Below are positions 41,705 through 51,309 of a DNA stretch of 64,000 nucleotides, piece after piece. A program made the translations under genes and the position numbers. This stretch comes from Rhodovulum euryhalinum. GTDB taxonomy: Bacteria; Pseudomonadota; Alphaproteobacteria; Rhodobacterales; Rhodobacteraceae. The first letter of the stretch is position 1. Each line of letters starts with the position of its first letter. The notes beneath the pieces were generated by a model. The model made no database searches, had not been told where the DNA came from, and saw only the letters and a list, made by a program, of their open reading frames with translations. The stretch spans positions 309,060-373,059 of the forward strand of contig NZ_SLWW01000002.1 of the NCBI RefSeq assembly GCF_004342445.1, given 5' to 3'.

Positions 41705-43027
41705 TCAGAGATACCGCTCGATGATCGCGCGCAGGTCCACCCGTGCCTTGAGACGGCTGGCCAGCAGGTAGAAGCCGCCGAACTTGCGCTGCATGAACAG
41801 CGTGTCCATCGGCGGGATGTGCCAGAAGTCGCGGTCGGCCCCCAGTTCCATCCCCGCATCGCGCATCCGCATCGCCAGGTCGTTGTCGGCAAAGTCGAAC
41901 GCGCCGGGCCGCCGGATCGGCTCCATCGACATTTCGAACATGTCGAGCATCGTCGTCTGGTGATGGGCCGCCGTGTCCTCGGCGAAGAAGCCGATATCGA
42001 GGATCGCGCGGCGCACGGCGTCCCGGTCGCCCGACAGCCCCGCCCGCATCAGCGCCTTGAATTGCGCGGCCATCTCGGGGGCAAAGTCCCGCGATGCGCC
42101 GAAATCCAGAAGGACGACTCGCCCCGTCTCGGGCTGGTAGCGGTAATTGGCAAAGTTCGGGTCGGTCTGCATCAGCCGGAACTCGAACAACTCGCGGAAC
42201 AACAGGCCGATCAGCAGGCCCATCACGCGGTCGCGTTCGGCCTGCGGCGCGTCGACCAGTGTCTCGATCGGCACGCCCTCGACATAGGTCATCGCCAGCA
42301 CGTCGCGCGTGGTCAGGTCGTCCTGCAACTGCGGCACCACGAAATCCGGCGCATCGGCCAGCAATTCGCCAAAACGGCGCATGTAGCGGCCTTCGCGTTC
42401 GTAATCAGCCTCTTCGTGCAACTGGCGCTTGGCCTCGTCCAGCATCGGCGCGATGTCGAGTTCCCTGGGCATGACGCCCGAGAACCGCATCAGGGCTGCG
42501 ACGTTGTTCACGTCGCTGTCGATCGACCGGCGCACGCCCGGGTATTGCACCTTGATCGCCAGGTCGCGGCCGTCCTTCGTCTGCGCCCGGTGCACCTGCC
42601 CGATCGAGGCGGCGGCGATGGGGCGGACCTGGAACTTGTCGAACCGCTTCAGCCAGTCCGCGCCCCAGGCCTCGGTCAGCACCTTCTTCAACTGCCCGCC
42701 GGGCATGTAATGCGCGTCGGCCCGAAGGCGGGCCATGATCTCGGCCAGCTCGGGCGGCAGCATGTCGCCCGCATCCATCGAGATGAGTTGGCCGACCTTC
42801 ATCGCCGCCCCCCGCATATGGGCCAACTGGTCGGCCACCTTGCGCGCATTGGCGGGTGTCAGGAGCAGATCCGATGCCTTTGGCCGCTTGCCCTGCGCCA
42901 CCTGACGAACGCCGTGCAGCGCCATGTTGCCCGCGATGTTCGACGTGAGCGCCCCGAAGCGGGCAAGGCGGTTCAGCCGCCCGCTGGGAACGGCAAGGGC
43001 ACGGGAATCGGATTTGGGGTCGGGCAT
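41705..43027 (-). CDS. ABC1/UbiB/AarF-family atypical kinase-like protein
   Basis: Member of the ABC1/ADCK/UbiB family, whose best studied members support ubiquinone synthesis or lipid-quinone handling through an ATPase activity. The 440-residue product starts MPDPKSDSRALAVPSGRLNR. It has the family KxGQ motif (Lys77-Gln80, KVGQLISMDAGD), an Ala-rich loop PIAAASIGQVH (about 136-146), the VAIK-like LAIKVQYPG and the metal-binding LLDFGASRDF. No membrane helix is clear, unlike E. coli UbiB. A photosynthetic quinone link is tempting given its place, but it faces the cluster from the other strand. Confidence 0.85.
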   Translation of the reverse strand: MPDPKSDSRALAVPSGRLNRLARFGALTSNIAGNMALHGVRQVAQGKRPKASDLLLTPANARKVADQLAHMRGAAMKVGQLISMDAGDMLPPELAEIMARLRADAHYMPGGQLKKVLTEAWGADWLKRFDKFQVRPIAAASIGQVHRAQTKDGRDLAIKVQYPGVRRSIDSDVNNVAALMRFSGVMPRELDIAPMLDEAKRQLHEEADYEREGRYMRRFGELLADAPDFVVPQLQDDLTTRDVLAMTYVEGVPIETLVDAPQAERDRVMGLLIGLLFRELFEFRLMQTDPNFANYRYQPETGRVVLLDFGASRDFAPEMAAQFKALMRAGLSGDRDAVRRAILDIGFFAEDTAAHHQTTMLDMFEMSMEPIRRPGAFDFADNDLAMRMRDAGMELGADRDFWHIPPMDTLFMQRKFGGFYLLASRLKARVDLRAIIERYL

Positions 43028-43179
43028 CGGATAATCCTTCGGGGGGTTCAAGCGGGACCATAGCGGTCCCGGTCGGTCCGTGCTGTGACATAGGCACAAA
43101 ACCCTGCCGTGCAATCGGGGCGTGATCCCGGCGCCCGGCGCCCTAGATTGACGGACGCACAGGCAAGACGGGTAGGGTC

Positions 43180-44298
43180 ATGAGTGTCAATGCAATGATC
43201 GTGTCGGCCGGCGAGGCGCTGGACGTGCTGCGCGCCGGATGGGAGGCGCAGAGGGCCGGGCACATGCTTGCGTCCTACATGATGCACGGGCGGCCGGGGG
43301 TCGGGAAGACGCAGGTGGTCGAACAACTGGCCGCCGAGATCGGCGCGCGGCTCTTCGATCTGCGCCTGACGACGATCGAACCGCAGGATCTGCGCGGGCT
43401 GCCCTATTACGACCACGAGGCGCAGAAGACCAAGTGGTATCGCCCCGAGGATCTGCCCGACGATGTCGACCACCCCTCGATCCTGTTTCTCGACGAACTG
43501 ACCGCTGCCTCTCCGATGCTGCAACCCACGGTCTATGGTCTTCTGCAGGAACGCCGGGTGGGCCGGCACAAGCTGCCCGAAAACGTCTTCATCGTGGCCG
43601 CGGGCAACACGGTCGAGGACGGCGCGATTGCCTATCAGATGAACACCGCCCTGTCGGACCGGCTGATCCACCTGCATGTGCAGGCCGCCGCCGCCGACTG
43701 GCTGGACAATTACGCGGTGCCGCGCGGGCTGCACCCCACCGTGGTCGCCTTCATCAAGACAAGGCCCGACCTGCTGGACACGACAGAACGCACCGTGGCC
43801 GAGGGCCAGCTGATCGCCACCACGCCCCGCAGTTGGGAGCGTGTCAGCCAAATTCTCAAGGCCGTGCCGGACAGGCGGATTCGCAACGTCCTGGTCGCGG
43901 GCACGGTGGGTGAGGCGGTGGCTGCCGAATTCGCCATGATCGCCGACGACATCTCGGCCACGGTGCAGGTGCAGGACATGTTGGAGGCCGACCGCAAGGC
44001 GCGGATCAGTCTCTATCCCGCCTCGATGCACGGGCTGAACGCGCTGATCTACGGGCTGATCGGCATTCTCGAGTCGCGCAACGTGAATGGCGTGATCGAC
44101 ATCATGGCCGATATTCGCCACCTCGGCCGCCTGCGCGAGGAAGAGGCGTTCAAGCGGATGCCGCTGTCCGAGCTTTGCACCTACGGGTTCGAGGGGCTGA
44201 TCCGCAAGGGGCTGGATCTGGGGCTGGGCGAACGCTTCCTCGGCCATGATGCCTATCGCGCCTATGCGGCCGAGCGCAAGGAAGCGGGGCTCGCGTGA
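43180..44298 (+). CDS. MoxR-type AAA+ ATPase
   Basis: AAA+ ATPase of the MoxR/AAA_5 type, a group that acts with VWA-domain partners as chaperone-like activators of other proteins. The 372-residue product has Walker A GRPGVGKTQ (37-45), Walker B ILFLDEL (about 101-107) and sensor/arginine region MNTALSDRLIH. It is joined to the next gene by an ATGA overlap. The AAA+ plus VWA logic resembles BchI-BchD, but the sequences are distinct. Target unknown. Confidence 0.85.
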   Translation: MSVNAMIVSAGEALDVLRAGWEAQRAGHMLASYMMHGRPGVGKTQVVEQLAAEIGARLFDLRLTTIEPQDLRGLPYYDHEAQKTKWYRPEDLPDDVDHPSILFLDELTAASPMLQPTVYGLLQERRVGRHKLPENVFIVAAGNTVEDGAIAYQMNTALSDRLIHLHVQAAAADWLDNYAVPRGLHPTVVAFIKTRPDLLDTTERTVAEGQLIATTPRSWERVSQILKAVPDRRIRNVLVAGTVGEAVAAEFAMIADDISATVQVQDMLEADRKARISLYPASMHGLNALIYGLIGILESRNVNGVIDIMADIRHLGRLREEEAFKRMPLSELCTYGFEGLIRKGLDLGLGERFLGHDAYRAYAAERKEAGLA

Positions 44299-45656
44299 CG
44301 CCCTTGCGCCACTCGGCCCGGGCGCGGCGGGCGCTGACCAAGCTGGCCGAGCAGGACCCGGCCTTTGCCGCCCTTGCGCTGTGGTGCACCCATGTCGACA
44401 GCGACCAGCGCGAGGGCCCGGCCTGGACGGACGGCCGCGCGATCCATTACGGGCCCGCATTCGAGGCGCTGGATCTGCCCGAGCAGATCGGTCTTGCCGC
44501 CCACCACATCCTGCACATCGCCTTTCGCCACGCGCCGCGGTCACACGCGATGTATGTCCGCTTTGGCGATCGCTATGACGCGGATCTGTTCAACCTCGCG
44601 ACCGATGCCATCGTGAACGAGACGCTGATGCTGACAGGCTTCATCCTGCCGCGGCCCGTGGTGCGCCTGACGGGGCTGTTGAAGGCTACGCTGCGCGAGG
44701 ACATGGCGGGCGAGGATGCGGTCACGAAATACGATGCCGAGCGGCTCTACATCGCGCTGATGCAGGACGGCGCGCCGCCGCAAAGCACCCGGCCGGGCGA
44801 CAAGGGCGCAGCCAGCGGCGGCAGCGGGACCAACGGCGGCGAGGGCGGCTCGGGCGGAGACCGGCCCAGGCCCGGCGGCGCGCGGGCCGAGGCGGCGCGG
44901 GCCTATGCCGCGGAACGTGCCTTTGCTCCCGATCTGGACACCGACCGCGACGACAAGGACGACGGCGCGGGCCGCGAAGAGGATGCGGAATGGCGCCAGC
45001 GCGTTGCCCGCGCGATGGACGCGGGGCGCATCGCGGGCCACGGGCTCGGGATGCTGGGCCATCGGCTGGCCGATCTGCCCGAGGTTCACACGCCGTGGGA
45101 GGTGGTCCTGCGCGGGCTGGTCAGCCGCGCCGTGATGGTCAACCCCCGCCCTCTCGGCACCCGCCCCGCCCGCCGCTGGCTGGCGCGCGATGCAGATGCG
45201 CGCCAGCGGGGCGGGCCGGATCCGGCCTTTGAACCGGGCATGCTGCGCGACCGGGACATCCCGCGGATCGCGGTGGGGATCGACAGTTCGGGGTCTGTCG
45301 ATGGAACGCTGCTGGTGAAATTCGCGGCCGAGCTTGCAGCCATCGCCAAGCGCACCGGGGCCGAGACCCATGTCCTTGTCTTCGACACCGCGGTGCGCAG
45401 CCGCACGGTGATGGGCGGTGCCGCGTGGGACAAGCGGATCACCGACATCCTGTTCACCCGCGACGGTGGCACGTCCTTCATACAGGTGATGGAAGAGGCC
45501 CTTGCGCTCGATCCGTCGGCGGTGGTGATCCTGACCGATCTTGAGGGTCCGTTCGGCCCAACCCCGCCGCGCCGCCTGCCGGTGGTCTGGGCCGTGCCCG
45601 GCGATCCGCCCGCCGCGGGTGCGCCGTTCGGCCGTGTCCTGAGTCTGGCGCGCTAG
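44295..45656 (+). CDS. VWA-like protein with N-terminal metallopeptidase-like domain (DUF2201 type)
   Basis: Partner of the preceding AAA+ protein. The 453-residue product has an N-terminal putative metallopeptidase-like domain (about 1-165). There HHILHIAFRH (70-79) takes the place of a zincin HExxH, with His71 where the catalytic Glu would be. Then come a Gly/Asp-rich low-complexity linker (about 165-225) and a C-terminal VWA-like domain with the metal-site motif GIDSSGS (Asp330). The layout matches the DUF2201_N plus DUF2201 architecture as I recall it. No signal peptide. Function unknown; a chaperone-like complex with the ATPase is inferred from family logic. Confidence 0.78.
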   Translation: MTPLRHSARARRALTKLAEQDPAFAALALWCTHVDSDQREGPAWTDGRAIHYGPAFEALDLPEQIGLAAHHILHIAFRHAPRSHAMYVRFGDRYDADLFNLATDAIVNETLMLTGFILPRPVVRLTGLLKATLREDMAGEDAVTKYDAERLYIALMQDGAPPQSTRPGDKGAASGGSGTNGGEGGSGGDRPRPGGARAEAARAYAAERAFAPDLDTDRDDKDDGAGREEDAEWRQRVARAMDAGRIAGHGLGMLGHRLADLPEVHTPWEVVLRGLVSRAVMVNPRPLGTRPARRWLARDADARQRGGPDPAFEPGMLRDRDIPRIAVGIDSSGSVDGTLLVKFAAELAAIAKRTGAETHVLVFDTAVRSRTVMGGAAWDKRITDILFTRDGGTSFIQVMEEALALDPSAVVILTDLEGPFGPTPPRRLPVVWAVPGDPPAAGAPFGRVLSLAR

Positions 45657-45668
45657 CCCGCCTGGCGC

Positions 45669-46484
45669 CTATCGCCGGGGCGTCCACTCCTCGATCACCT
45701 TCACCGCCTCTTCGGCGGTCTCGACATAGGTGAACAGGTCCAGATCCCGGCGCGCGATGGTGCCCGCCTCGGCCAGTGCGTCCCAGTTCACGACCTTCTC
45801 CCAGAAGTCGCGCCCGAACAGCAGGAAGGGCACCGGATCCATCCGTTCGGTCTGGATCAGGGTCAGCGCCTCGAACATCTCGTCCAGCGTGCCGAACCCA
45901 CCCGGAAAGATCGCGATGGCGGCCGCGCGCAGCAGGAAGTGCATCTTGCGGATGCCGAAATAGTGGAAGTTGAAGCACAGGTCCGGCGTGACATACTCGT
46001 TCGGGGCCTGTTCGTGCGGCAGCACTATGTTCAGCCCGATCGACACGCCGCCGGCCTCGGCCGCGCCGCGGTTGCCCGCCTCCATGATGCCGGGGCCGCC
46101 GCCGGTGACGATCACGTGATGCTTGCCGTTCTGCTGGCTCTTCTCGGTCATCATCCGCGCGAACTTGCGGGCCTCGTCGTAATAGCGGGTAAAGTCGGCC
46201 AGCGTTTCGGTCCTGGCCTCGGCGCGGCGCGCGGGCTCGGGGATGCGGGCCGAGCCGAACAGCACGATGGTGCTTTCGATGCCGTACTCCTTCATCAACA
46301 GTTCCGGCTTCATCAACTCCAGCTGCAGCCGCACGGGGCGCAATTCGTCGCGCCACAGGAACTCGGGATCGGCGAAGGCCAGCCGGTAGGCCGGGGCGCG
46401 TGTCTGGGGGGTGTCGGGCACCTCGCGGACGGTCTCGACGTCCTTCTGGGCATCGCGGAAGGGGCGGCGTATCTCTTCGGTCAT
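45669..46484 (-). CDS. LOG-family protein (nucleoside monophosphate ribohydrolase-like)
   Basis: Member of the LOG family, formerly labelled lysine decarboxylase-like; several members cleave ribose-5-phosphate from nucleotides, including cytokinin precursors. The 271-residue product has [13 protein letters not shown] (about 130-142) and [12 protein letters not shown] (about 196-207), the two family signatures, and [13 protein letters not shown] at the fold start. The N-terminal 60 residues extend beyond the minimal LOG domain, as in TIGR00730-type longer members. It is convergent with the VWA-like gene (12-base gap). Confidence 0.85.
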   Translation of the reverse strand: MTEEIRRPFRDAQKDVETVREVPDTPQTRAPAYRLAFADPEFLWRDELRPVRLQLELMKPELLMKEYGIESTIVLFGSARIPEPARRAEARTETLADFTRYYDEARKFARMMTEKSQQNGKHHVIVTGGGPGIMEAGNRGAAEAGGVSIGLNIVLPHEQAPNEYVTPDLCFNFHYFGIRKMHFLLRAAAIAIFPGGFGTLDEMFEALTLIQTERMDPVPFLLFGRDFWEKVVNWDALAEAGTIARRDLDLFTYVETAEEAVKVIEEWTPRR

Positions 46485-46575
46485 CGGTCTCTCGTTCGGC
46501 TGGATTGCGCCGGGCAGGTCTAGCGTCTATAGCCTGACGCCCAGTGAAGCCAGTCACCTTTCCGGGGGAGTGCCC

Positions 46576-47403
46576 ATGTCCTACGCCCAGCTCGAAGCCG
46601 CCATCGAAGCCGCCTGGGAGGCGCGCGACACGATCACGCCCTCGACCGGCGGCGAGACCCGCGAAGCCATCGAGGCCACGCTGGACGCGCTGGACGCCGG
46701 CACCCTGCGCGTGGCCGAGCGGCGCGAGACCGGCGAGTGGCACGTGAACCAGTGGGCGAAAAAGGCGGTCCTGCTGGGCTTCCGGCTCAAGGACATGGAA
46801 AGCCAGGATGGCGGCCCGCAGGGCGGCCACTGGTGGGACAAGGTCGACAGCAAGTTCAAGGGCTGGGGCGACAAGGAATGGAAGGCCGCGGGCTTCCGCG
46901 CCGTTCCGAACTGCATCGTGCGCCGGTCGGCCTATATTGCGCCGGGCGTGGTGCTGATGCCCTCCTTCGTGAACCTCGGCGCCTACGTGGATTCGGGCAC
47001 GATGGTCGACACCTGGGCCACGGTCGGATCCTGCGCGCAGATCGGCAAGAACGTGCACCTGTCGGGCGGCGTGGGCATCGGCGGCGTGCTGGAACCGATG
47101 CAGGCAGGCCCCACGATCATCGAGGACAACTGCTTCATCGGCGCGCGCTCCGAGGTGGTCGAGGGCTGCATCGTGCGCGAGGGCTCGGTCCTCGGCATGG
47201 GGGTCTTCATCGGCAAGTCGACCAAGATCGTCGATCGGGAAACCGGCGAGGTGATGTATGGCGAGGTCCCGCCCTATTCGGTGGTCGTGGCGGGCAGCAT
47301 GCCATCCAAGGGCGGCGTGAACCTCTACTGCGCGGTGATCGTGAAACGGGTCGATGCCCAGACCCGGTCCAAGACCGGCATCAACGAGTTGTTGCGTGAC
47401 TGA
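46576..47403 (+). CDS. dapD: 2,3,4,5-tetrahydropyridine-2,6-dicarboxylate N-succinyltransferase
   Basis: Succinylates tetrahydrodipicolinate on the path to diaminopimelate and lysine. The 275-residue product (ATG 46576, behind GGGGGAG) has a helical N-terminal domain and a left-handed beta-helix of hexapeptide repeats from about 110 to 240 (for example [20 protein letters not shown] and [19 protein letters not shown]). Length and ending [11 protein letters not shown] match the family. The following AbiU2-like gene overlaps its stop. Confidence 0.96.
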   Translation: MSYAQLEAAIEAAWEARDTITPSTGGETREAIEATLDALDAGTLRVAERRETGEWHVNQWAKKAVLLGFRLKDMESQDGGPQGGHWWDKVDSKFKGWGDKEWKAAGFRAVPNCIVRRSAYIAPGVVLMPSFVNLGAYVDSGTMVDTWATVGSCAQIGKNVHLSGGVGIGGVLEPMQAGPTIIEDNCFIGARSEVVEGCIVREGSVLGMGVFIGKSTKIVDRETGEVMYGEVPPYSVVVAGSMPSKGGVNLYCAVIVKRVDAQTRSKTGINELLRD

Positions 47404-48106
47404 CGGACCGGACAACGCGCTGAACGTCGCCACGAGACATTTCGACTACTTCTGGGGGGAGTGTCAGCGGCTCGGTCGCGTCTACTGGACGCTTCATGAA
47501 CTCTACTTTGGCGAACCGGAGACTTCGGTCCCGCTATTGAACAAGCTTGCCCCGGGTCTGTTCTCCGAGATGCTCGAGGTTTACAGCGAGCGTCTTCATC
47601 TCGGCATTGCCCGGTTGACCGATGGGAAAGAAGCGCGCACCAAGAGTGGGCCGCGCCGGAACTTATCCGCTCATGGGGTTGTCGCGGCATTTCAAGATGC
47701 CGGTCTGCCCGCCGAGGTAGAGGGACACTTGGCCGATATGTTGTCCCGGTTTCGGAAAGACCAAGATCTGGAAATCCTGCGCCACTGGCATATCGCGCAT
47801 CTGGATGCCGAGGTTATCATTAACGGCCAGCCTCTTTCAGTCCCTTCACTCAACTCGCTGAATGACTTTTTCGTAGTGCTTCAGCAGTTTATCGAAACAG
47901 CGAGTGAATCCCTTGGCCGCCCTGTCACAGAGGCCGTCTTTCTGGTGAATGTCACCGGGTATAGCGAAAGGCTGCTGATTTGGCTCGACGCTCTCGACTT
48001 CGCCAATGCATCGGATGAGGCCATTCGCTTCATGAATCGAAACACCTTGCCGCCTTGCTTCCGTCCCAGTCGAAAGATCAACTTGCCTCCACGGGGTGGC
48101 CGATAG
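47396..48106 (+). CDS. HEPN AbiU2-like domain protein
   Basis: A 236-residue protein starting at GTG 47396, which overlaps the dapD stop. Residues about 13-75 ([20 protein letters not shown], then [19 protein letters not shown], then [12 protein letters not shown] and RRNLSAHG) resemble the HEPN_AbiU2 domain found in some phage-abortive-infection and other nuclease-like proteins. There is no signal peptide. Its base and codon use are visibly less GC-rich than the neighbours, suggesting recent acquisition. Defence function is inference from the domain name only. The real start might be a few codons further downstream; no ATG is near. Confidence 0.7.
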   Translation: MTDGPDNALNVATRHFDYFWGECQRLGRVYWTLHELYFGEPETSVPLLNKLAPGLFSEMLEVYSERLHLGIARLTDGKEARTKSGPRRNLSAHGVVAAFQDAGLPAEVEGHLADMLSRFRKDQDLEILRHWHIAHLDAEVIINGQPLSVPSLNSLNDFFVVLQQFIETASESLGRPVTEAVFLVNVTGYSERLLIWLDALDFANASDEAIRFMNRNTLPPCFRPSRKINLPPRGGR

Positions 48107-48162
48107 GTTTAGCGCCTGACGATTGGTTGTTTCCCGAAGCCGGTTCTTGAAAAGGTTCGCTT

Positions 48163-48513
48163 GTGACCGAAAAACTGAAAAAGCCGCACCAGGTCTACAC
48201 CCTGCTGGTCGAGGTCGGCCGCAAGGCCGAGGACGGGCTGCCCGAGGGCGCCACGGGGGCGGGGCTGATGTGCTATGCCTCGGGCGTGGACGAGGCCGAG
48301 GCGGTGCGCGAAACCGTGGCCGTGCTGAAGCAGGCGGGGCTCGCGCCGCTCGATGTCACCGGCTACGGCACCGCCGACGAGCGCCGTGCCGAGGGGCACG
48401 AGATCGGCGACGAGGAAGTGGCGCTGATGGCCCGGGCGCTGGCCGAGAATGCGGTGATCGTTGCGCAGATCGAGCCCTTCTTCGACGCGGACGACGCCAC
48501 GCCAGAGGACTGA
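48163..48513 (+). CDS. Conserved-looking small acidic protein, function unknown
   Basis: 116 residues from GTG 48163 (AAAGG lies 8 bases upstream). The sequence MTEKLKKPHQVYTLLVEVGR then alternates strands and helices and ends very acidic (FFDADDATPED). DEAEAVRETVAVLKQAGLAP suggests a small alpha/beta ferredoxin-like fold. No cysteine cluster, signal peptide or membrane segment. I do not recognise the family. Codon use matches the genome, unlike the gene before it. Confidence 0.7.
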   Translation: MTEKLKKPHQVYTLLVEVGRKAEDGLPEGATGAGLMCYASGVDEAEAVRETVAVLKQAGLAPLDVTGYGTADERRAEGHEIGDEEVALMARALAENAVIVAQIEPFFDADDATPED

Positions 48514-48531
48514 GGCGCCGCTACGCCCGTA

Positions 48532-49383
48532 TCACGGGGCGCGCAGGCGGAAGATCATGTAGCGGTTGAACCTGCAGAACACCTCGGCCGTGCGCTCGCG
48601 GCCCATCAGGCGCGTGGCCAGCCGGTCGCGCCGCCGGGCGCCGAGCACCAGCCGCAGAATCCGGCGCAACAGCCACCGCCCCCGGGGGCGTTTGGCGGCT
48701 AGCTCGGCGTCGATCCGTGTGATCGCGTGGCCGAACACGTTGAACAGGTCCTGCTCCAGGTCGATCGAGGGCGCCACGTCTGCGGTGAGGTCCTCTTCGG
48801 CGACGATCTTGATACCGCGTTCGGCAAACAGCGCCCGGACCGCCGACAGCCGGTGCCCACCGCCGACGATCCGGAGTCGCGTGCCGCCCCGGAAGGCATC
48901 GGCGCGGAAACAGTCCGCGATCAGGATCTCGCCGCCCGGCACCAGCACCGAGGCCGCCTTGTCCAGCGCGATCCGGGGCGGGATGTACTGGAAGCTTTCG
49001 GAGAACAGGCACAGATCGAAACGGCGACCCGACGCGAAGGTTTCGAACCGCATCTCGTGTACCCGCGCCGCCGGTGCATTCACGCGGCAGCGGGTGGCGA
49101 GATGCGCGCTTGGGACCACGATCTCGACCTCATGGCCCAGCGCGATCAGGCGGGCCGCGGTCTCGCCCGCTCCGCCGCCGATATCCAGGATCCGAAGCCG
49201 CCCGGGCGGCAGGTGTGAAAGGAGCCTTTCGGTATAGGCGGCCTGCGCCGGGCCCAGATTGGCCGCGGTGACGTCCAGCCCTGTCCAGAGGCCGTAGTGC
49301 AGGTTCTCCGCTCCGGTCAGCCAGCGGATGAACGACAGGCCCACGTCGAGCCCCAAGGAGCGGCTGTCGAGTTTGCCCGTCAT
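48532..49383 (-). CDS. SAM-dependent class I methyltransferase
   Basis: A 283-residue protein with the SAM-binding motif ILDIGGGAGETAARL (about 65-79), an acidic residue after the second strand replaced by VEIVVPSA, and the motif LDKAASVLVPGGEILIAD. The first 50 residues (SLGLDVGLSFIRWLTGAENLHYGLWTGLD) resemble small-molecule methyltransferases of the UbiE/CrtF-like groups. A basic C-terminus (RRILRLVLGARRRDRLATRL) may bind membranes. It is the last gene of a minus-strand run, 48 bases after rppH. Substrate unknown. Confidence 0.75.
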   Translation of the reverse strand: MTGKLDSRSLGLDVGLSFIRWLTGAENLHYGLWTGLDVTAANLGPAQAAYTERLLSHLPPGRLRILDIGGGAGETAARLIALGHEVEIVVPSAHLATRCRVNAPAARVHEMRFETFASGRRFDLCLFSESFQYIPPRIALDKAASVLVPGGEILIADCFRADAFRGGTRLRIVGGGHRLSAVRALFAERGIKIVAEEDLTADVAPSIDLEQDLFNVFGHAITRIDAELAAKRPRGRWLLRRILRLVLGARRRDRLATRLMGRERTAEVFCRFNRYMIFRLRAP

Positions 49384-49431
49384 CTTCCTCCCTTGCCAGA
49401 AGTTGGATTTAGCGCGCGGCGCCCGGGCCGG

Positions 49432-49920
49432 TCAGGGGAATTGCGACGATAGCTCGCTGACGACCCGCTCATATACCGCGCGCTTGAAGGGCACGATGCT
49501 GGCCACGAGGTGCCCGGGATCGAGCCAGGCCCAGACCGAGAATTCAGGATGCTCGGTCTCGATGTCGATCTGGTCGTCGGTGCCGAGGAATCGCATCAGG
49601 AACCACAACTGCTTCTGGCCGCGATACCGGCCCTTCCAGATCTTCCCCATCAGTTCGGGTGGCAGGTCGTACTGCACCCAGTCGGCGGTGTGGCCGATCA
49701 CCTCGACAAGATCAGGCGTTATGCCGGTTTCCTCGCGCAATTCGCGCAGCGCTGCGGTCTCGGGGTCTTCGCCCGCGTCGATCCCGCCCTGCGGCATCTG
49801 CCAGGCGGGTTCCTCCCAATCCTTGCGCTGGCCGACGAACACGCGGCCTTCGGCATTGATCAGCATGACGCCGACGCAGGGGCGGTAGGGCAGCTTGTCG
49901 ATCTCTTCAGGGCTCAGCAT
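49432..49920 (-). CDS. rppH: RNA pyrophosphohydrolase (Nudix)
   Basis: Converts 5'-triphosphate RNA ends to monophosphate, starting mRNA decay; also called an (di)nucleoside polyphosphate hydrolase. The 162-residue product (ATG 49920) has the Nudix box [20 protein letters not shown] with the following TGI, at about 45-67, and the RppH-type start [30 protein letters not shown] and [13 protein letters not shown] are also typical. It follows ctpA in the same direction. Confidence 0.93.
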   Translation of the reverse strand: MLSPEEIDKLPYRPCVGVMLINAEGRVFVGQRKDWEEPAWQMPQGGIDAGEDPETAALRELREETGITPDLVEVIGHTADWVQYDLPPELMGKIWKGRYRGQKQLWFLMRFLGTDDQIDIETEHPEFSVWAWLDPGHLVASIVPFKRAVYERVVSELSSQFP

Positions 49921-49958
49921 GGGCAGATGGGGCCGACCCGGGCCGGCCCCTGTCCTTT

Positions 49959-51302
49959 CTAATCGTTGGGGCCAAGCGCCGAGAGGCCCTTGAGGATGTC
50001 GATCGCATAGGCGAGCTGATAGTCCTCCTCGCGCAGCTTGGCGGCCGCCTCGGCGCGCTGCAACTCCTCCTCGGCCTGCTTGCGCTCGTCCTCGGTCATG
50101 CTGTCGTTGCCCAGCGCGCCGCGCAGGTCGGCCTCGGACCGGGCGCGGGCGGCGGCGCTGGTTTCCTCTGCCTCTTCCGTCGTTGCCGCGGGCGGGCGGG
50201 GGGGTTGTTCCACCACGATGTCGGGCGCGACGCCAAGCGCCTGGATCGAGCGGCCCGACGGCGTGTAGTAGCGTGCCGTGGTCAGACGCATCGCCCCGTC
50301 GCCCTTGAGCGGCATAACCGTCTGGACCGAGCCCTTGCCAAAGCTCTTGGTGCCGACGACGATCGCCCGCCGGTGATCCTTGAGGGCACCGGCGACGATC
50401 TCGGACGCCGAGGCCGAGCCGCCATTGATCAGTACCACCAACGGCTTGCCGCTGGTCAGGTCGCCCTTGGTGGCGTTGTAGCGATCGCTGTCCTGCGGCT
50501 CGCGGCCGCGGGTCGAGACGATCTCGCCCGCGTCGAGGAAGGCATCCGACACCTTGATTGCCTGCGGCAACAGCCCGCCGGGGTTGTTGCGCAGGTCCAG
50601 CACGACGCCGTTGACGTTGTCCATCCCACCCAGTTCCTCGACCGACTTTTCCCACTCGGCCTCGAGGTTGGCATAGGTCTGGTCGTTGAAGGTGGTGATG
50701 CGCAGGACCACAGTGTCGCCCTGGATGCGCGAGCGTACCGCGGTCAGCTTGATCGTGTCGCGGATGATGGTGACGTCGAACGGCTCGACCCCCTGGCGGA
50801 CCACGGTGATGACGATCTCACTGCCCACCGGGCCGCGCATCATCTCGACCGCCTGGTCCAGCGTCAGGCCCAGCACGCTTTCGCCGTCGACATGGGTGAT
50901 GAAATCGCCCGCCTCGATGCCCGCCTCGTCGGCAGGGGTGCCGTCGATCGGCGAGACGACCTTGACGAAGCCCTCTTCCTGCGTGACCTCGATGCCCAGC
51001 CCCCCGAACTCGCCGCGGGTCTGCACCTGCATGTCGTCGAAATCCTTGGGCGGCAGATAGCTGGAATGGGGGTCGAGCGAGGTCAGCATGCCGTTGATCG
51101 CAGCCTCGATCAGCTTGGCCTCGTCCACCTCCTCGACATATTGCGCGCGGATGCGTTCGAACACGTCGCCGAAGAGGTCGAGCTGTGCGTAGACAGAGCT
51201 TTTTTGCCCCGCCTCCTGCGCGATCAGCGGGCCGGCGACCTGCGTGGCCAGCAGCGCCCCCGCAACCGTGCCGCCCAGTGCGGCCATGGCAAATTTCTTC
51301 AT
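49959..51302 (-). CDS. ctpA: C-terminal processing peptidase (S41)
   Basis: Periplasmic serine protease with a PDZ domain that trims or degrades envelope proteins and cell-wall hydrolases. The 447-residue precursor has a signal peptide (about 1-28), a helical region, a PDZ domain (about 85-165) and the S41 catalytic core. The catalytic Ser is in [16 protein letters not shown] and the Lys in [14 protein letters not shown]. The C-terminus is Glu/Ala-rich and coiled. It follows an EnvC-like gene, its usual neighbour in alphaproteobacteria, which suggests joint work in cell-wall turnover. Confidence 0.94.
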   Translation of the reverse strand: MKKFAMAALGGTVAGALLATQVAGPLIAQEAGQKSSVYAQLDLFGDVFERIRAQYVEEVDEAKLIEAAINGMLTSLDPHSSYLPPKDFDDMQVQTRGEFGGLGIEVTQEEGFVKVVSPIDGTPADEAGIEAGDFITHVDGESVLGLTLDQAVEMMRGPVGSEIVITVVRQGVEPFDVTIIRDTIKLTAVRSRIQGDTVVLRITTFNDQTYANLEAEWEKSVEELGGMDNVNGVVLDLRNNPGGLLPQAIKVSDAFLDAGEIVSTRGREPQDSDRYNATKGDLTSGKPLVVLINGGSASASEIVAGALKDHRRAIVVGTKSFGKGSVQTVMPLKGDGAMRLTTARYYTPSGRSIQALGVAPDIVVEQPPRPPAATTEEAEETSAAARARSEADLRGALGNDSMTEDERKQAEEELQRAEAAAKLREEDYQLAYAIDILKGLSALGPND

Positions 51303-51309
51303 GGCGTCC

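Noticed and set aside
43180..45656. Reading the AAA+ and VWA genes as a second bchI-bchD pair
   Set aside because: The ATPase lacks the BchI insertions, the partner has a metallopeptidase-like rather than AAA+ N-terminal domain, and true bchI and bchD are at 19.2-21.9 kb.
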